Shown here: in pieces, positions 17,127 to 25,072 of the stretch | How positions within the stretch are numbered: position 1 is the first letter of the stretch | How the letters are laid out: each line of letters begins with the position of its first letter | Assembly: GCA_003243255.1 (NCBI GenBank) | Contig: QFQM01000007.1 | Span: 3,753 to 67,752 of the forward strand | Reading direction: 5' to 3' | DNA from: Flavobacterium psychrophilum | GTDB taxonomy: Bacteria > Bacteroidota > Bacteroidia > Flavobacteriales > Flavobacteriaceae | Length of the DNA stretch: 64,000 bases | Translations under genes and position numbers: made by a program | Notes under the pieces: generated by a model | What the model was told of the DNA's origin: nothing | Databases searched by the model: none | Seen by the model: only the letters and a program-made list of their open reading frames with translations

Positions 17127-17298
17127 AAGCCGTAATCTTTTGCAAAAACGTAGATGACGGGCCGTCAGGCTGCTGAGGAGGCTGTAAAGGGCTCATGTGC
17201 TTTCCGCCCGTTCGCACATGATATAAAGCCTACGCCGGCGCATATAGCGGAAACCGGTCAGCAACACAGCAGTAGTGTATAATGATTACGGCTTTTTT
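17127..17298 (+). ncRNA. Candidate stand-alone structured RNA, ~170 nt
   Basis: A GC-rich island in an AT-rich spacer without a reading frame. The 5' end AAGCCGTAATC (17127-17137) pairs perfectly with GATTACGGCTT (17284-17294), followed by a run of Ts, so the closing stem doubles as a terminator. Inside are hairpins such as CATGTGC / GCACATG (about 17193-17220), GACGG / CCGTC (about 17156-17166) and CCGG / CCGG arms (about 17235-17257). A matching promoter motif lies just upstream. Size, closed-rod layout and isolation recall a 6S-type regulatory RNA (a flavobacterial 6S class exists), but I cannot assign a family by eye. Confidence 0.55.
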
Positions 17299-17305
17299 AA
17301 ACACC

Positions 17306-17349
17306 AAAACAACAAAGGCAACCTGTGTTAAGGTTGCCTTTGTTGTTTT
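17306..17349. terminator. Bidirectional terminator
   Basis: Perfect 19-base-pair stem, AAAACAACAAAGGCAACCT paired with 17331-17349, six-base loop. It touches the stop codon of the minus-strand gene at 17349 and can stop transcripts from both sides. Confidence 0.85.
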
Positions 17350-17693
17350 TATACTTTTCCGTCAAGTATTTCTATCTCTTTTTGTTTTCTGTCATAATTG
17401 GTTTGAGCAATTGATGCGATTAAATGGTTATACCCCGAATCAAAATTGTTATATCCATTATCATCTCCGTCATTTCCAAATATCACGCTTTCCAAATCCA
17501 GAAGATGCGCTTTAAGCAGTTGTGAGCTTTTAAGGTTAAACACATATTTTATCTCATCAAACAGTGTTTTAAATTCAAAATCATTTAGTTCTTCTTTTTT
17601 TGAACGAAAGAAAGCAGTAGCGTTTTCAACGTAGTCATCGTATATGATTTTAAAGTTTGTAGAAACTTTATCTTTAAATTCCTGTAATGTCAT
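17349..17693 (-). CDS. Hypothetical protein
   Basis: A 114-residue soluble helical protein without signal peptide. Notable stretches are KVSTNFKIIYDDYVENATAFFRSKKEEL at the start and an acidic Asn/Gly/Asp-rich linker FGNDGDDNGYNNFDSGY at about residues 72-88. No family recognised. The stop is immediately followed by a strong bidirectional terminator, which supports it as a real gene. Confidence 0.6.
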   Translation of the reverse strand: MTLQEFKDKVSTNFKIIYDDYVENATAFFRSKKEELNDFEFKTLFDEIKYVFNLKSSQLLKAHLLDLESVIFGNDGDDNGYNNFDSGYNHLIASIAQTNYDRKQKEIEILDGKV

Positions 17694-17797
17694 AATGAAT
17701 CAAGTGATTGGTTTACAGGTTAAAAGTAGTTAGAATAATTAGTTCGCGTCTGCGTACTTTTACTTGTTTTTTGTTTCTCGGACTAATTCACAATCGT

Positions 17798-18043
17798 TTA
17801 TTTCAGGTTGCGTTCTTTTAAAAGATTGTCGACTTCCTTATACTTATATTTGGAGTTGTTTATAAGTTTGTAAGCTAAAAACAATGGCAGTATGGTAACC
17901 AGCCCGAAAGTGTTTTTAAAAGCACTGTAAAGCAGTATCCCAAACAGGAAACCAATAAATACAGCATTAATTACGGCTGCCGTTTTCAGTTTTTTTGATT
18001 CCTGAAGCAGTTCCTGGTCGGTTAAGTCATTTAGATTTTTCAT
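17798..18043 (-). CDS. Small two-helix membrane protein
   Basis: Eighty-one residues. An N-terminal acidic-basic helix (LNDLTDQELLQESKKLKTA) is followed by two close membrane helices (AVINAVFIGFLFGILLYSAF and GLVTILPLFLAYKLI) and a charged tail KYKYKEVDNLLKERNLK. The same plan is seen in small Bacteroidetes membrane proteins without known role. It stands alone. Confidence 0.6.
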   Translation of the reverse strand: MKNLNDLTDQELLQESKKLKTAAVINAVFIGFLFGILLYSAFKNTFGLVTILPLFLAYKLINNSKYKYKEVDNLLKERNLK

Positions 18044-18102
18044 TGTTGGTTCATTTGATAAACCAAATATAGGAAATTACTTCTTTATGCTTAAGTTTAT
18101 TA

Positions 18103-18127
18103 GCACGAGCGTGACGCTCGCGCCAGC
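18103..18127. repeat. REP-like palindromic repeat, copy 2
   Basis: Reverse complement of copy 1 at 2468-2491 over 24 bases, palindromic core CGAGCGTGACGCTCG. It lies eight bases beyond the stop codon of the 18136 gene. Confidence 0.8.
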
Positions 18128-18135
18128 GAGGAGGA

Positions 18136-18528
18136 TTAATGATCTGATGTTGTTATTATGCTGTCATATTCTAATCTCATATTAAAAACCCGGTCTTCAT
18201 TTATCCAGGTGTTTGTGCCAATCCTGTAACTATTGGCAACAATATGATAGATGCCTTCGTTACATTTGAATTCAAAGACTTTGTCATGTCCTTTATAGTG
18301 TGCGAATTTTTCGGGTATGGCTTCGGTAAGTTGCCTTATTTCTATGTTGCTCATAGTCCACGGGATGTCGAGATAGGTCACTGAATCAAATTCTATATCA
18401 ATATTATAATTATGCCTTTCATCAAAATCGTCCTGATCAGGAAATTTCATCGGACTCCGAAGAATGAGGATCTGATGACTTATTGTACATACCCATATTC
18501 TAAAAACCCTGTCTGCTAATTCAGTCAT
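18136..18528 (-). CDS. Hypothetical protein flanked by REP-like repeats
   Basis: The start is placed at ATG 18526-18528 (MTELADRVFRIWVCTISHQIL), giving 130 residues. The frame stays open to 18609, but that extension is read out of a REP-like repeat (residues CHARD) and is unlikely to be coding. The product is soluble and beta-rich, with paired aromatic/acidic stretches (DIEFDSVTYLDIPW, YKGHDKVFEFKCNEGIYHIVANSYRIG). No family recognised. It is bracketed by repeat copies on both sides, which hints at a recently moved segment. Confidence 0.55.
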   Translation of the reverse strand: MTELADRVFRIWVCTISHQILILRSPMKFPDQDDFDERHNYNIDIEFDSVTYLDIPWTMSNIEIRQLTEAIPEKFAHYKGHDKVFEFKCNEGIYHIVANSYRIGTNTWINEDRVFNMRLEYDSIITTSDH

Positions 18529-18555
18529 AATGTTAAATCTTATATTTTTAATAAT

Positions 18556-18585
18556 GTCACGAGCGTGACACTCGCGTAAGCGATG
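18556..18585. repeat. REP-like palindromic repeat, diverged copy 3
   Basis: Core GTCACGAGCGTGACACTCGCG with two or three changes from copies 1 and 2, followed by GCGATGTGTTG. The word ATGTGTTG also flanks copy 1 at 2461. Confidence 0.7.
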
Positions 18586-18618
18586 TGTTGTAAAATAACC
18601 CATCAACAAATAACCAAA

Positions 18619-19356
18619 CTACAGCCTCACATACCCTGCCAGCTGTATGATACTATTAGAAACATCTAAATTCCTGCCTACTGCATATTGGTTCATGTAG
18701 CCAGCCTCAAGGTCAAATTTAGAGGAGAAACGCCAGCCCAAAGCTACATAAGCCCTGTTCTGGTCAAATACCTTTCCGTTGGTTACCCTGTCGTTATTTT
18801 GTATGTTAACGAAAGCCTCATCCTGAAATGCTACAAAGGCACCATTGGTAAAGCTTTCTGTTTTTTGCAGCGGCATGATCATACGTACAAAGTAGCGCAG
18901 TCTCAGGGCAAACTCATAGTCGTCCGTTTTTAGTTCGTTGCCATCTATCATGGAGGTACCTACAAACCGTTCCTCAAGACGAAAACGATGCTGAAGGGTA
19001 GTGCTTCGGGCATCAAGCGCAAACCGTTGGTTGTAAATATACTGTTGCCAAATGCGGTGTTCGGGAATCCAGCCCGATATGTCGCTTACGGTCCTGTTGG
19101 AAGCTATATAGGCATAACCTAATGTGGCAATTGATGTGTTGTTTATGTGGTAATTAAGCCCCGGACGAAGCAGCACATTCTGGAACCTTTCCCATTCGTC
19201 GGCGCTTCTCACTTGTCCGTCAAAATGTATGCTGAGTTTGTCGTTAAGTTTATAAGTAGCAAAAACAGCTCCCCAACCGGTAAAATCTTTTCGGGTCTGG
19301 GCTGTTATGGTATATAAATTAAGTAGGAGAAAAAAGGATAATACAATCTTTTTCAT
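18619..19356 (-). CDS. DUF2490 family outer-membrane protein
   Basis: A 245-residue exported protein with signal peptide MKKIVLSFFLLLNLYTITAQ. The mature part has the DUF2490 pattern: FTGWGAVFATYKLNDKLSIHFDGQVR, LLRPGLNYHIN, HRIWQQYIY, HRFRLEERFVG, LRLRYFVRMIMPLQK, and a C-terminal EAGYMNQYAVGR strand, together a beta-barrel of about ten strands. The family is abundant in Bacteroidetes and its function is unknown. Transcribed alone. Confidence 0.8.
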   Translation of the reverse strand: MKKIVLSFFLLLNLYTITAQTRKDFTGWGAVFATYKLNDKLSIHFDGQVRSADEWERFQNVLLRPGLNYHINNTSIATLGYAYIASNRTVSDISGWIPEHRIWQQYIYNQRFALDARSTTLQHRFRLEERFVGTSMIDGNELKTDDYEFALRLRYFVRMIMPLQKTESFTNGAFVAFQDEAFVNIQNNDRVTNGKVFDQNRAYVALGWRFSSKFDLEAGYMNQYAVGRNLDVSNSIIQLAGYVRL

Positions 19357-19403
19357 GAGTGATAAATAGGTGATATCAGCAAATATAGCCTATTTGGCCT
19401 TAA

Positions 19404-19435
19404 ACAAAAAAGAAGCCCCTTACTAAGGCTTCTTT
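19404..19435 (-). terminator. Second terminator downstream of argH
   Basis: Stem AAAGAAGCC / GGCTTCTTT (19409-19417 with 19427-19435), followed on the minus strand by six Ts. It lies downstream of a first terminator. The spacer 19436-19534 shows no gene. Confidence 0.65.
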
Positions 19436-19534
19436 ATGTAATTGTATAATTGGAACGTTTTGGTGGTTTAACCTTTGTATTTTATTAAATAAAATGGTTG
19501 GTTGGGATGTCCCAAAACTATAACATGCCTTTGA

Positions 19535-19566
19535 AAAAAAACCAGGTAAAAATACCTGTTTTTTAC
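19535..19566 (-). terminator. Terminator of the arginine operon
   Basis: Stem CAGGTA / TACCTG with an AAAA loop (19543-19558), flanked by A runs and T runs on both sides, so it can work both ways. It lies ~45 bases past the argH stop. Confidence 0.7.
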
Positions 19567-19608
19567 AGCTGCGTAATTTTTTTTGTCCCATAAACGGGAA
19601 GCCTGACA

Positions 19609-20895
19609 TTACATCCCAAAAACAACTTTCATTTTTTGTTGTATCTCGTTAAGGCACAGATTGTTTATGCTGCCTTCGTGGGTGTGTTTTGTTGCTTTTG
19701 GAGATAAGAAAGAATTGCTTTCTACCTGTTCACCTACTATTTTGTAAGCATCCCTAAAGGGCACACCGTTAGTCACCAGTTCGTTGAGGGCGTCTACCGT
19801 AAAGAGGTAATCGTATTTTTTATCGTCAAGGATGTTTCCGTTAGGTTCAATCTCGCTGATGCTGAAGATTGCCATCTCAAGGCACGATTTCAGGTTTTGT
19901 AATGCAGGGAACAAACCTTCCTTTAATAACTGCATATCACGGTGATAACCGCTTGGCAGATTATTGGTTATCAGTGTCAGTTCGTAGGGTAAAGCCTGAA
20001 TTTTGTTGCACTTACCTCGTATCAGCTCAAAAATATCAGGGTTCTTTTTGTGCGGCATGATACTGCTTCCTGTTGTAAGGTGTTGCGGAAGAGTGATAAA
20101 CGCGAAGTTCTGGCTCAGGTACAGGCAAATGTCCATTGCCAGTTTAGACAGGGTGCCGGCCACTGATGCCATAGCAAAAGCGGCTGTTTTCTCTGCTTTA
20201 CCACGGCTCATTTGTGCGGCTACAGAATTGTATTTGAGGGTGTTGAATCCTAACTCCTGAGTGGTAAATGTCCTGTTTATAGGAAATGAACTGCCATACC
20301 CCGCTGCAGAACCCAATGGATTCTGGTCGGCCACATTCAATGCAGCATTCAGCATGACTACATCGTCTACAAGGCTTTCTGCATATGCCGAGAACCACAT
20401 CCCGAATGATGAGGGCATAGCCACCTGAAAATGGGTATAACCCGGCAGCAGGACCTCTTTATGGGCTTCGGCCTTAACCATAAGCAGGTTAAATAACTCT
20501 TTGGTCAGCTGCTTTACAGCCGTTAGTTCTGCTTTTAAGAATAGGTGAACGTCTACTAAAACCTGGTCGTTTCTGGAACGTGCCGTGTGTATCTTTTTGC
20601 CGGTATCGCCCAGCTTTTCTATAAGCAGGTACTCTACCTTACTGTGCACATCTTCAAAGTCCTGCTCAATAAAAAAGTCACCTTTTTTAATATCGGTAAG
20701 TATGTCTTCCAGTGCCATTACCAGATCCTGTACTTCATCTTCGGTAAGCAGGCCGGTACTGCCCAGCATTTTGGCGTGAGCCATAGAGCCAATTACATCA
20801 TATTCAACAAGCAGCAGGTCTAATTCACGATCATTGCCTACGGTAAACATATCGGTTTTTACATCAGTAGGTATTCCTTTTTCCCAGAGTTTCAT
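19609..20895 (-). CDS. argH: Argininosuccinate lyase
   Basis: Cleaves argininosuccinate to arginine and fumarate, the last step of the pathway. The 428-residue cytoplasmic enzyme contains the fumarase/ASL signature GSSIMPHKKNPD with the catalytic Ser in the mobile loop, HTARSRNDQVLVDVHLF, LPGYTHFQ, and AAGYGSSFPINR. It is last in the arginine operon, 23 bases after argE'. The C-terminus is slightly shorter than in E. coli, as usual in Bacteroidetes. Confidence 0.96.
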   Translation of the reverse strand: MKLWEKGIPTDVKTDMFTVGNDRELDLLLVEYDVIGSMAHAKMLGSTGLLTEDEVQDLVMALEDILTDIKKGDFFIEQDFEDVHSKVEYLLIEKLGDTGKKIHTARSRNDQVLVDVHLFLKAELTAVKQLTKELFNLLMVKAEAHKEVLLPGYTHFQVAMPSSFGMWFSAYAESLVDDVVMLNAALNVADQNPLGSAAGYGSSFPINRTFTTQELGFNTLKYNSVAAQMSRGKAEKTAAFAMASVAGTLSKLAMDICLYLSQNFAFITLPQHLTTGSSIMPHKKNPDIFELIRGKCNKIQALPYELTLITNNLPSGYHRDMQLLKEGLFPALQNLKSCLEMAIFSISEIEPNGNILDDKKYDYLFTVDALNELVTNGVPFRDAYKIVGEQVESNSFLSPKATKHTHEGSINNLCLNEIQQKMKVVFGM

Positions 20896-20918
20896 GGTAA
20901 TTCTTTTAAGTCCGGAAG

Positions 20919-22019
20919 TTATGCTTCCGGTGGTATTTGCTGTTTCAGGAATTTGCTCAGTATATTGATGTACAGGCTTATCCCTTCTTCAATTTCGTTA
21001 ATATATATAAATTCGTCTGCCGTGTGCGACCTTGGCGAGCTGCCAGGCCCAAGCTTAAGTGACTGGCAGTATAGCACCGACTGGTCTGACAGTGTTGGCG
21101 AACCATAAGTCGTTCTTCCCAACTCAATTCCGGCCTGTACTATCGGGTGATTTTTGTCTATAGAGGAGGAGTTAAGATGTAGTGATCTTGCTTTTACAAT
21201 CGCTTTTCCTTCCAACTCTTTTTGAATGATTTCAAGTACTTCAGTGTTTGAATAGCAGTCGTTTACCCGCACATCGACAACAAGGTGGCATTCAGCAGGG
21301 ACAACATTGTGTTGCTTACCGGCACTGATGCCCGTAACCGTCATTTTCATTGGGCCTAATACTTCACTTACCTTTTCAAAACGGAAATCACGAAACCATT
21401 CTACTACGCCTAATGCGTTATAAATGGATACGTTATCATTAGGATGGGCGGCATGCCCCGGAGTTCCTTCAACAATAACATCCAGTACTAACAGTCCTTT
21501 TTCCGCTATTGCCAACTGCATCTCGGTAGGTTCGCCCACTATGGCACAATCAAGCGTTGGCAGGTGCTTCAGTACGCTGTTAAGTCCGTCAGGACCACTG
21601 CTTTCTTCCTCGGCAGATGCCACTATTACAATGTTATAGGGCAGGTTGCCTGCTTCATAAAAGTAAGTGAATGTAGCTATCAGTGATACTAAGCATCCCC
21701 CGGCATCATTACTCCCAAGTCCGTAGAGTTTTCCCTCTTTTACGATAGGGTCAAACGGGTCGAGGGTGTAGCCCTGATTGGGTTTCACAGTGTCATGGTG
21801 AGAGTTCAGCAGCAGGGTAGGCAAAGCCTCATTATAGTGTTTGTTGAACGCCCAGATGTTGTTATTCTCACGCTTAAAAAGTATATCGTTAGCAGTAAAC
21901 CACGCTTCAATCAGCAATGCGGTACCCTGTTCTTCAGATGAGAAAGAGGGTGTGGCAATTAGCTGTTTTAGCAAAGCGATGGCTTCCTGGGTAAGTGTCT
22001 GTATGGTTTTTTTGGACAT
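20919..22019 (-). CDS. argE: M20 family N-acyl-citrulline/ornithine deacylase (ArgE-like)
   Basis: Removes the N-acyl group of the pathway intermediate. The 366-residue M20 metallopeptidase-fold protein shows the metal-site motifs LLNSHHDTVKP, GLGSNDAGGCLVS (bridging Asp) and VASAEEESSGPDG (catalytic Glu pair), the dimerization-domain segment GTPGHAAHP, and a distal ligand region in SPRSHTADEFIYINE. With an N-acylornithine carbamoyltransferase in the operon, the substrate is probably N-acyl-citrulline, and the acyl group may be succinyl (see argF'). It sits between argB and argH. Confidence 0.88.
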   Translation of the reverse strand: MSKKTIQTLTQEAIALLKQLIATPSFSSEEQGTALLIEAWFTANDILFKRENNNIWAFNKHYNEALPTLLLNSHHDTVKPNQGYTLDPFDPIVKEGKLYGLGSNDAGGCLVSLIATFTYFYEAGNLPYNIVIVASAEEESSGPDGLNSVLKHLPTLDCAIVGEPTEMQLAIAEKGLLVLDVIVEGTPGHAAHPNDNVSIYNALGVVEWFRDFRFEKVSEVLGPMKMTVTGISAGKQHNVVPAECHLVVDVRVNDCYSNTEVLEIIQKELEGKAIVKARSLHLNSSSIDKNHPIVQAGIELGRTTYGSPTLSDQSVLYCQSLKLGPGSSPRSHTADEFIYINEIEEGISLYINILSKFLKQQIPPEA

Positions 22020-22033
22020 AAAATTGTTTTTGG

Positions 22034-22819
22034 TTATGATGTGATAAGGGTATGGGCTTCTCCGTTTATCATTGCCGGACTGCCTATGCCTATCTGAGAA
22101 ACACCCTGGTTCAGGGCATTAAAACAGTTTTCCAGCTTTGGCAGCATTCCGCTGTGTATGGCGCCTTCTTCCCTTAATTTAGAATAGCTTTCAAAAGTAA
22201 GCGTTTTTATAACCGAATCCTCATCATTCACATCAAGCAATACCCCTTTTTTCTCAAAACAGTACAACAGCTTTACATCATAATAACCAGTGCAGGCCAC
22301 TGCCAACGGACTGGCAATGGCGTCTGCATTGGTATTCAGGAGCTGACCGTTTCCATCATGTGTTACAGCACAAAAAACGGGAGCTATATCCTGAACTAAA
22401 AGGGCATTAAGCAATTCTGTATTTACGGCAACAACATCGCCTACAAGACCAAAATCTACCGTTGTATTATCTCTCTTTTTAGAACGTATCAGGTTACCGT
22501 CGGCTCCGGTAAAGCCCATAGCGTTATCACCAAGCGCCTGTAGTTTAGCCACAATACTTTTGTTAATCCATCCGGCATAAGTCATTACAGCAATCTCAAG
22601 CATTGGGGCATCGGTAATCCTGCGTCCTTCATGAAAAACAGCTTTAATTCCCAGGCTTTCGGCAGTACGGGTAGCCAGTTTTCCGCCACCATGTATCAGT
22701 ATCTTAGGACCTTGTACAGCTGCAAAATCCTTCAGGAAATTATCCAGCGCTACAGGATCGTCAATTACATTCCCGCCTATTTTTACAATAGTAAGCTGTG
22801 GTTTATTCTTCATTTTCAA
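22034..22819 (-). CDS. argB: N-acylglutamate kinase
   Basis: Phosphorylates N-acyl-glutamate. The 261-residue amino-acid-kinase-fold protein shows VKIGGNVIDD, ILIHGGGKLATRTAESLG, NTNADAIASPLAVAC and LREEGAIHSGMLPKLENC, the nucleotide and substrate sites of ArgB. The first codons overlap the argF' end by 17 bases (11 if the second Met is used), indicating translational coupling. The acyl group could be acetyl or succinyl. Typical inhibitor-binding N-terminal helix is absent, so feedback control by arginine as in long ArgB forms is unlikely. Confidence 0.93.
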   Translation of the reverse strand: MKMKNKPQLTIVKIGGNVIDDPVALDNFLKDFAAVQGPKILIHGGGKLATRTAESLGIKAVFHEGRRITDAPMLEIAVMTYAGWINKSIVAKLQALGDNAMGFTGADGNLIRSKKRDNTTVDFGLVGDVVAVNTELLNALLVQDIAPVFCAVTHDGNGQLLNTNADAIASPLAVACTGYYDVKLLYCFEKKGVLLDVNDEDSVIKTLTFESYSKLREEGAIHSGMLPKLENCFNALNQGVSQIGIGSPAMINGEAHTLITS

Positions 22820-23753
22820 GTATTTTGGTCAATATCGCCTGAGCGGCATATGTACGGTTACCGGCCTGCGGAATAACGATAGATGCATCGCTATCCAGCA
22901 CAGCATCACTCACAATCATGTTCCTCCTTACCGGCAGGCAGTGCATGAATTTCGCATTATTTGTCAGGGCCATTTTCTCCGGAGTTACTGTCCACGAAGG
23001 GTCTTTGCTAAGAATCTCTCCGTAATTATCATATGAGCTCCAGTTCTTGGCATAAATAAAATCGGCATTGGCAAAAGCCGCATCCTGATCATGTGTTATG
23101 GTTACGCCTTCAGTAAATTCTGGGTTCAGCGCATAGCCTTCCGGATGTGTTATTACAAAATCTACGTCGGCTTTTTTCATCACTTTCACAAATGAGTTGG
23201 GCACGGCATGCGGTAATGCTTTAGGGTGCGGTGCCCAGGTAAGTACTACTTTTGGCCTTGCCGTTGTTTTGTACTCTTCAATCGTTAGGGCATCGGCTAC
23301 AGCCTGAAGCGGATGCTCTGTAGAGCCTTCAAGACTTATTACAGGCACACTCGCATATTTAAGGAAAGCACTTATTACATACTCTTGCTCATCTTTTTCC
23401 TTATCGGTAAGGGTAGGAAAGCTTCTTATGGCTATGATGTCGCAGTACTGCGAAACCACTTGTGCAGCTTCCTTTACGTGTTCGGCACTGTTCCCGTCCA
23501 TCACTGCCCCGTCTTCAAATTCTAATGACCATCCCTCAGTGTTCAGGTTCATTACTATGGCATTCATCCCCAGGTTTAGCGCTGCTTTCTGGGTGCTGAG
23601 CCTAGTTCTCAGGCTTGGGTTAAAAAACAACAGCCCAAGGGTTTTATGTTTACCTTTTTCGGAATCGGCAAAGGGAGCCGCTTTTATTTTTTTTGCCAAT
23701 GAAACCAGTTCGTCAAGATCCTGAATATCATCAACAGAAGTGAATTTTTTCAT
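22803..23753 (-). CDS. argF': N-acylornithine carbamoyltransferase, probably N-succinylornithine type
   Basis: Transfers a carbamoyl group to N-acyl-ornithine. The 316-residue protein has the carbamoyl-phosphate motif FFNPSLRTRLS, the acyl-ornithine group's KAALNLGMN block, HPLQAVADALTIEEYK, TWAPHPKALPHAVPNSF and MHCLPVRRN. It resembles the Bacteroides fragilis N-succinylornithine enzyme closely. In the specificity loop MDGNSAEH the residue at position 90 is Ala; from published work, Pro at this place gives succinylornithine and Glu gives acetylornithine activity, and Ala replacement of the Glu also favoured succinyl substrate. Overlaps argB. Confidence 0.93.
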   Translation of the reverse strand: MKKFTSVDDIQDLDELVSLAKKIKAAPFADSEKGKHKTLGLLFFNPSLRTRLSTQKAALNLGMNAIVMNLNTEGWSLEFEDGAVMDGNSAEHVKEAAQVVSQYCDIIAIRSFPTLTDKEKDEQEYVISAFLKYASVPVISLEGSTEHPLQAVADALTIEEYKTTARPKVVLTWAPHPKALPHAVPNSFVKVMKKADVDFVITHPEGYALNPEFTEGVTITHDQDAAFANADFIYAKNWSSYDNYGEILSKDPSWTVTPEKMALTNNAKFMHCLPVRRNMIVSDAVLDSDASIVIPQAGNRTYAAQAILTKILENEE

Positions 23754-23762
23754 TGTATGGTA

Positions 23763-24923
23763 TTATAATTCTGCATTTGCCTCAACAGCAATAGCTGCTA
23801 AAGCGTTCTTCAATCCTTTAAAAAATACATCGACATCCTCTTTGGTTATAGATAGTGGCGGCAGTATGCGCAACAGGTTCTTTTGCGAAGCATTACCTGT
23901 AAAAATATGTTCCTCATAAATGAGTTTCTTTCTTAGTTCACCCACCTCAAAGTCAAATTCAAGCCCAAGCATAAGACCGCGGCCTTTTATGTTTTTTACT
24001 TCCGGAATCTGGTTTGCTAATTCCTTAAAGTAGACACTTACCTCATTTACATTCTCTGTCAGGTTCTCTTTTTCGATAATCTTTAATACCGATAAGGCTG
24101 CTGCCGATGCAAGGTGATTACCGCCAAAGGTGGTGCCCAGCAAGCCATGTGATGCTTTGAATTTTGGTGAGATCAGAATACCCCCGATAGGGAAACCATT
24201 ACCCATACCTTTGGCAAGGCTGATGATGTCTGGTTTAATGCCATGATGCTGGTGTGCAAAGAATTTGCCCGAGCGGCCATAACCACTTTGTATTTCGTCC
24301 AGGATCAGCACGGTTCCGCTTGCGCTGCACGCTTTTTCGATATGTTCAAAAAATACGGTTGTAGCCTCATCAAGACCGCCAACACCCTGAATGCCTTCAA
24401 TAATTACGGCACAGGTGTCGCCTTTTGATATTTCTGCCTGAAAAGCAGCACAGTCATTCAGTGGAAGGAAAACCACTTCATGTCCTGCATTCAGCGGAGC
24501 TACAATAGATGGATTATCCGTTGCTGCCACAGCCGCCGATGTCCTGCCGTGAAATGCCTTTTTAAAAGCGATGATTTTCTTCTTTTGCGTATGGAAAGAT
24601 GCCAGTTTCAGTGCGTTCTCATTAGCTTCTGCACCTGAATTGCACAGAAAAAGGGTATAGTCATGATAGCCCGATTGTTGCGTAAGTTTCGTAGCCAGCG
24701 CTTCCTGCACAAGGTTATAAATAGAGTTGCTGTAAAAGCCTATCTTATTCACCTGCTCACTCACCGCCTTTACATAATCAGGGTGCGAGTGCCCTGCCGA
24801 AATTACACCGTGACCACCATAAAAGTCGAGGTATTCCTGTCCTTTATCGTCCCACACTTTTGCTCCCAGTGCCTTTACCGGGGTTATATTATATATTGGA
24901 TATACATCAAATAAATTGCTCAT
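23763..24923 (-). CDS. argD: N-acylornithine aminotransferase
   Basis: PLP-dependent class III aminotransferase converting N-acylglutamate semialdehyde to N-acylornithine. The 386 residues show FYGGHGVISAGHSHP, CNSGAEANENALKLAS, FHGRTSAAVAAT, ILDEIQSGYGRSGKFFAH (PLP-ring Asp) and SLAKGMGNGFPIGG with the Schiff-base Lys. It lies 9 bases upstream of argF' in the operon. A 149-base gap before it, unusual in this compact operon, holds an inverted repeat. Confidence 0.95.
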   Translation of the reverse strand: MSNLFDVYPIYNITPVKALGAKVWDDKGQEYLDFYGGHGVISAGHSHPDYVKAVSEQVNKIGFYSNSIYNLVQEALATKLTQQSGYHDYTLFLCNSGAEANENALKLASFHTQKKKIIAFKKAFHGRTSAAVAATDNPSIVAPLNAGHEVVFLPLNDCAAFQAEISKGDTCAVIIEGIQGVGGLDEATTVFFEHIEKACSASGTVLILDEIQSGYGRSGKFFAHQHHGIKPDIISLAKGMGNGFPIGGILISPKFKASHGLLGTTFGGNHLASAAALSVLKIIEKENLTENVNEVSVYFKELANQIPEVKNIKGRGLMLGLEFDFEVGELRKKLIYEEHIFTGNASQKNLLRILPPLSITKEDVDVFFKGLKNALAAIAVEANAEL

Positions 24924-24964
24924 TTTCTAACTTTTTATCGTTACTAGTTTATTGTCAGCCTCTG

Positions 24965-25052
24965 CATCCTCTCTTTGGAGAAGGGAAGTTCCACTCTTCT
25001 GATTAACTTAGCTTTTCAATCATACATAGCTTCCCTCTCCTTTAGAGGATTG
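24965..25052. repeat. Inverted repeat, CCTCTCC type, copy 2, inside the arg operon
   Basis: Left arm (24965-24988) beginning CATCCTCTCTTTGGAG and right arm (25030-25052) ending in CCTTTAGAGGATTG are imperfect reverse complements, sharing GGAG(A)AGGGAAG. Related to the element at 12549-12663. It lies in the 149-base argC-argD gap and could form a large stem in the operon mRNA. No gene is in the gap. Confidence 0.7.
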
Positions 25053-25072
25053 TCCGTAGTTAACGGATGAGG

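Noticed and set aside
17282..17515. Plus-strand frame across the terminator at 17306-17349
   Set aside because: It spans a perfect bidirectional terminator and the antisense of a better-supported gene.
18529..18609. N-terminal extension of the hypothetical gene at 18136
   Set aside because: The extension is read through the diverged REP-like repeat; the internal ATG at 18526-18528 is a better start.
19400..19609. Minus-strand frame downstream of argH
   Set aside because: It runs through two terminator hairpins and has no plausible protein features.
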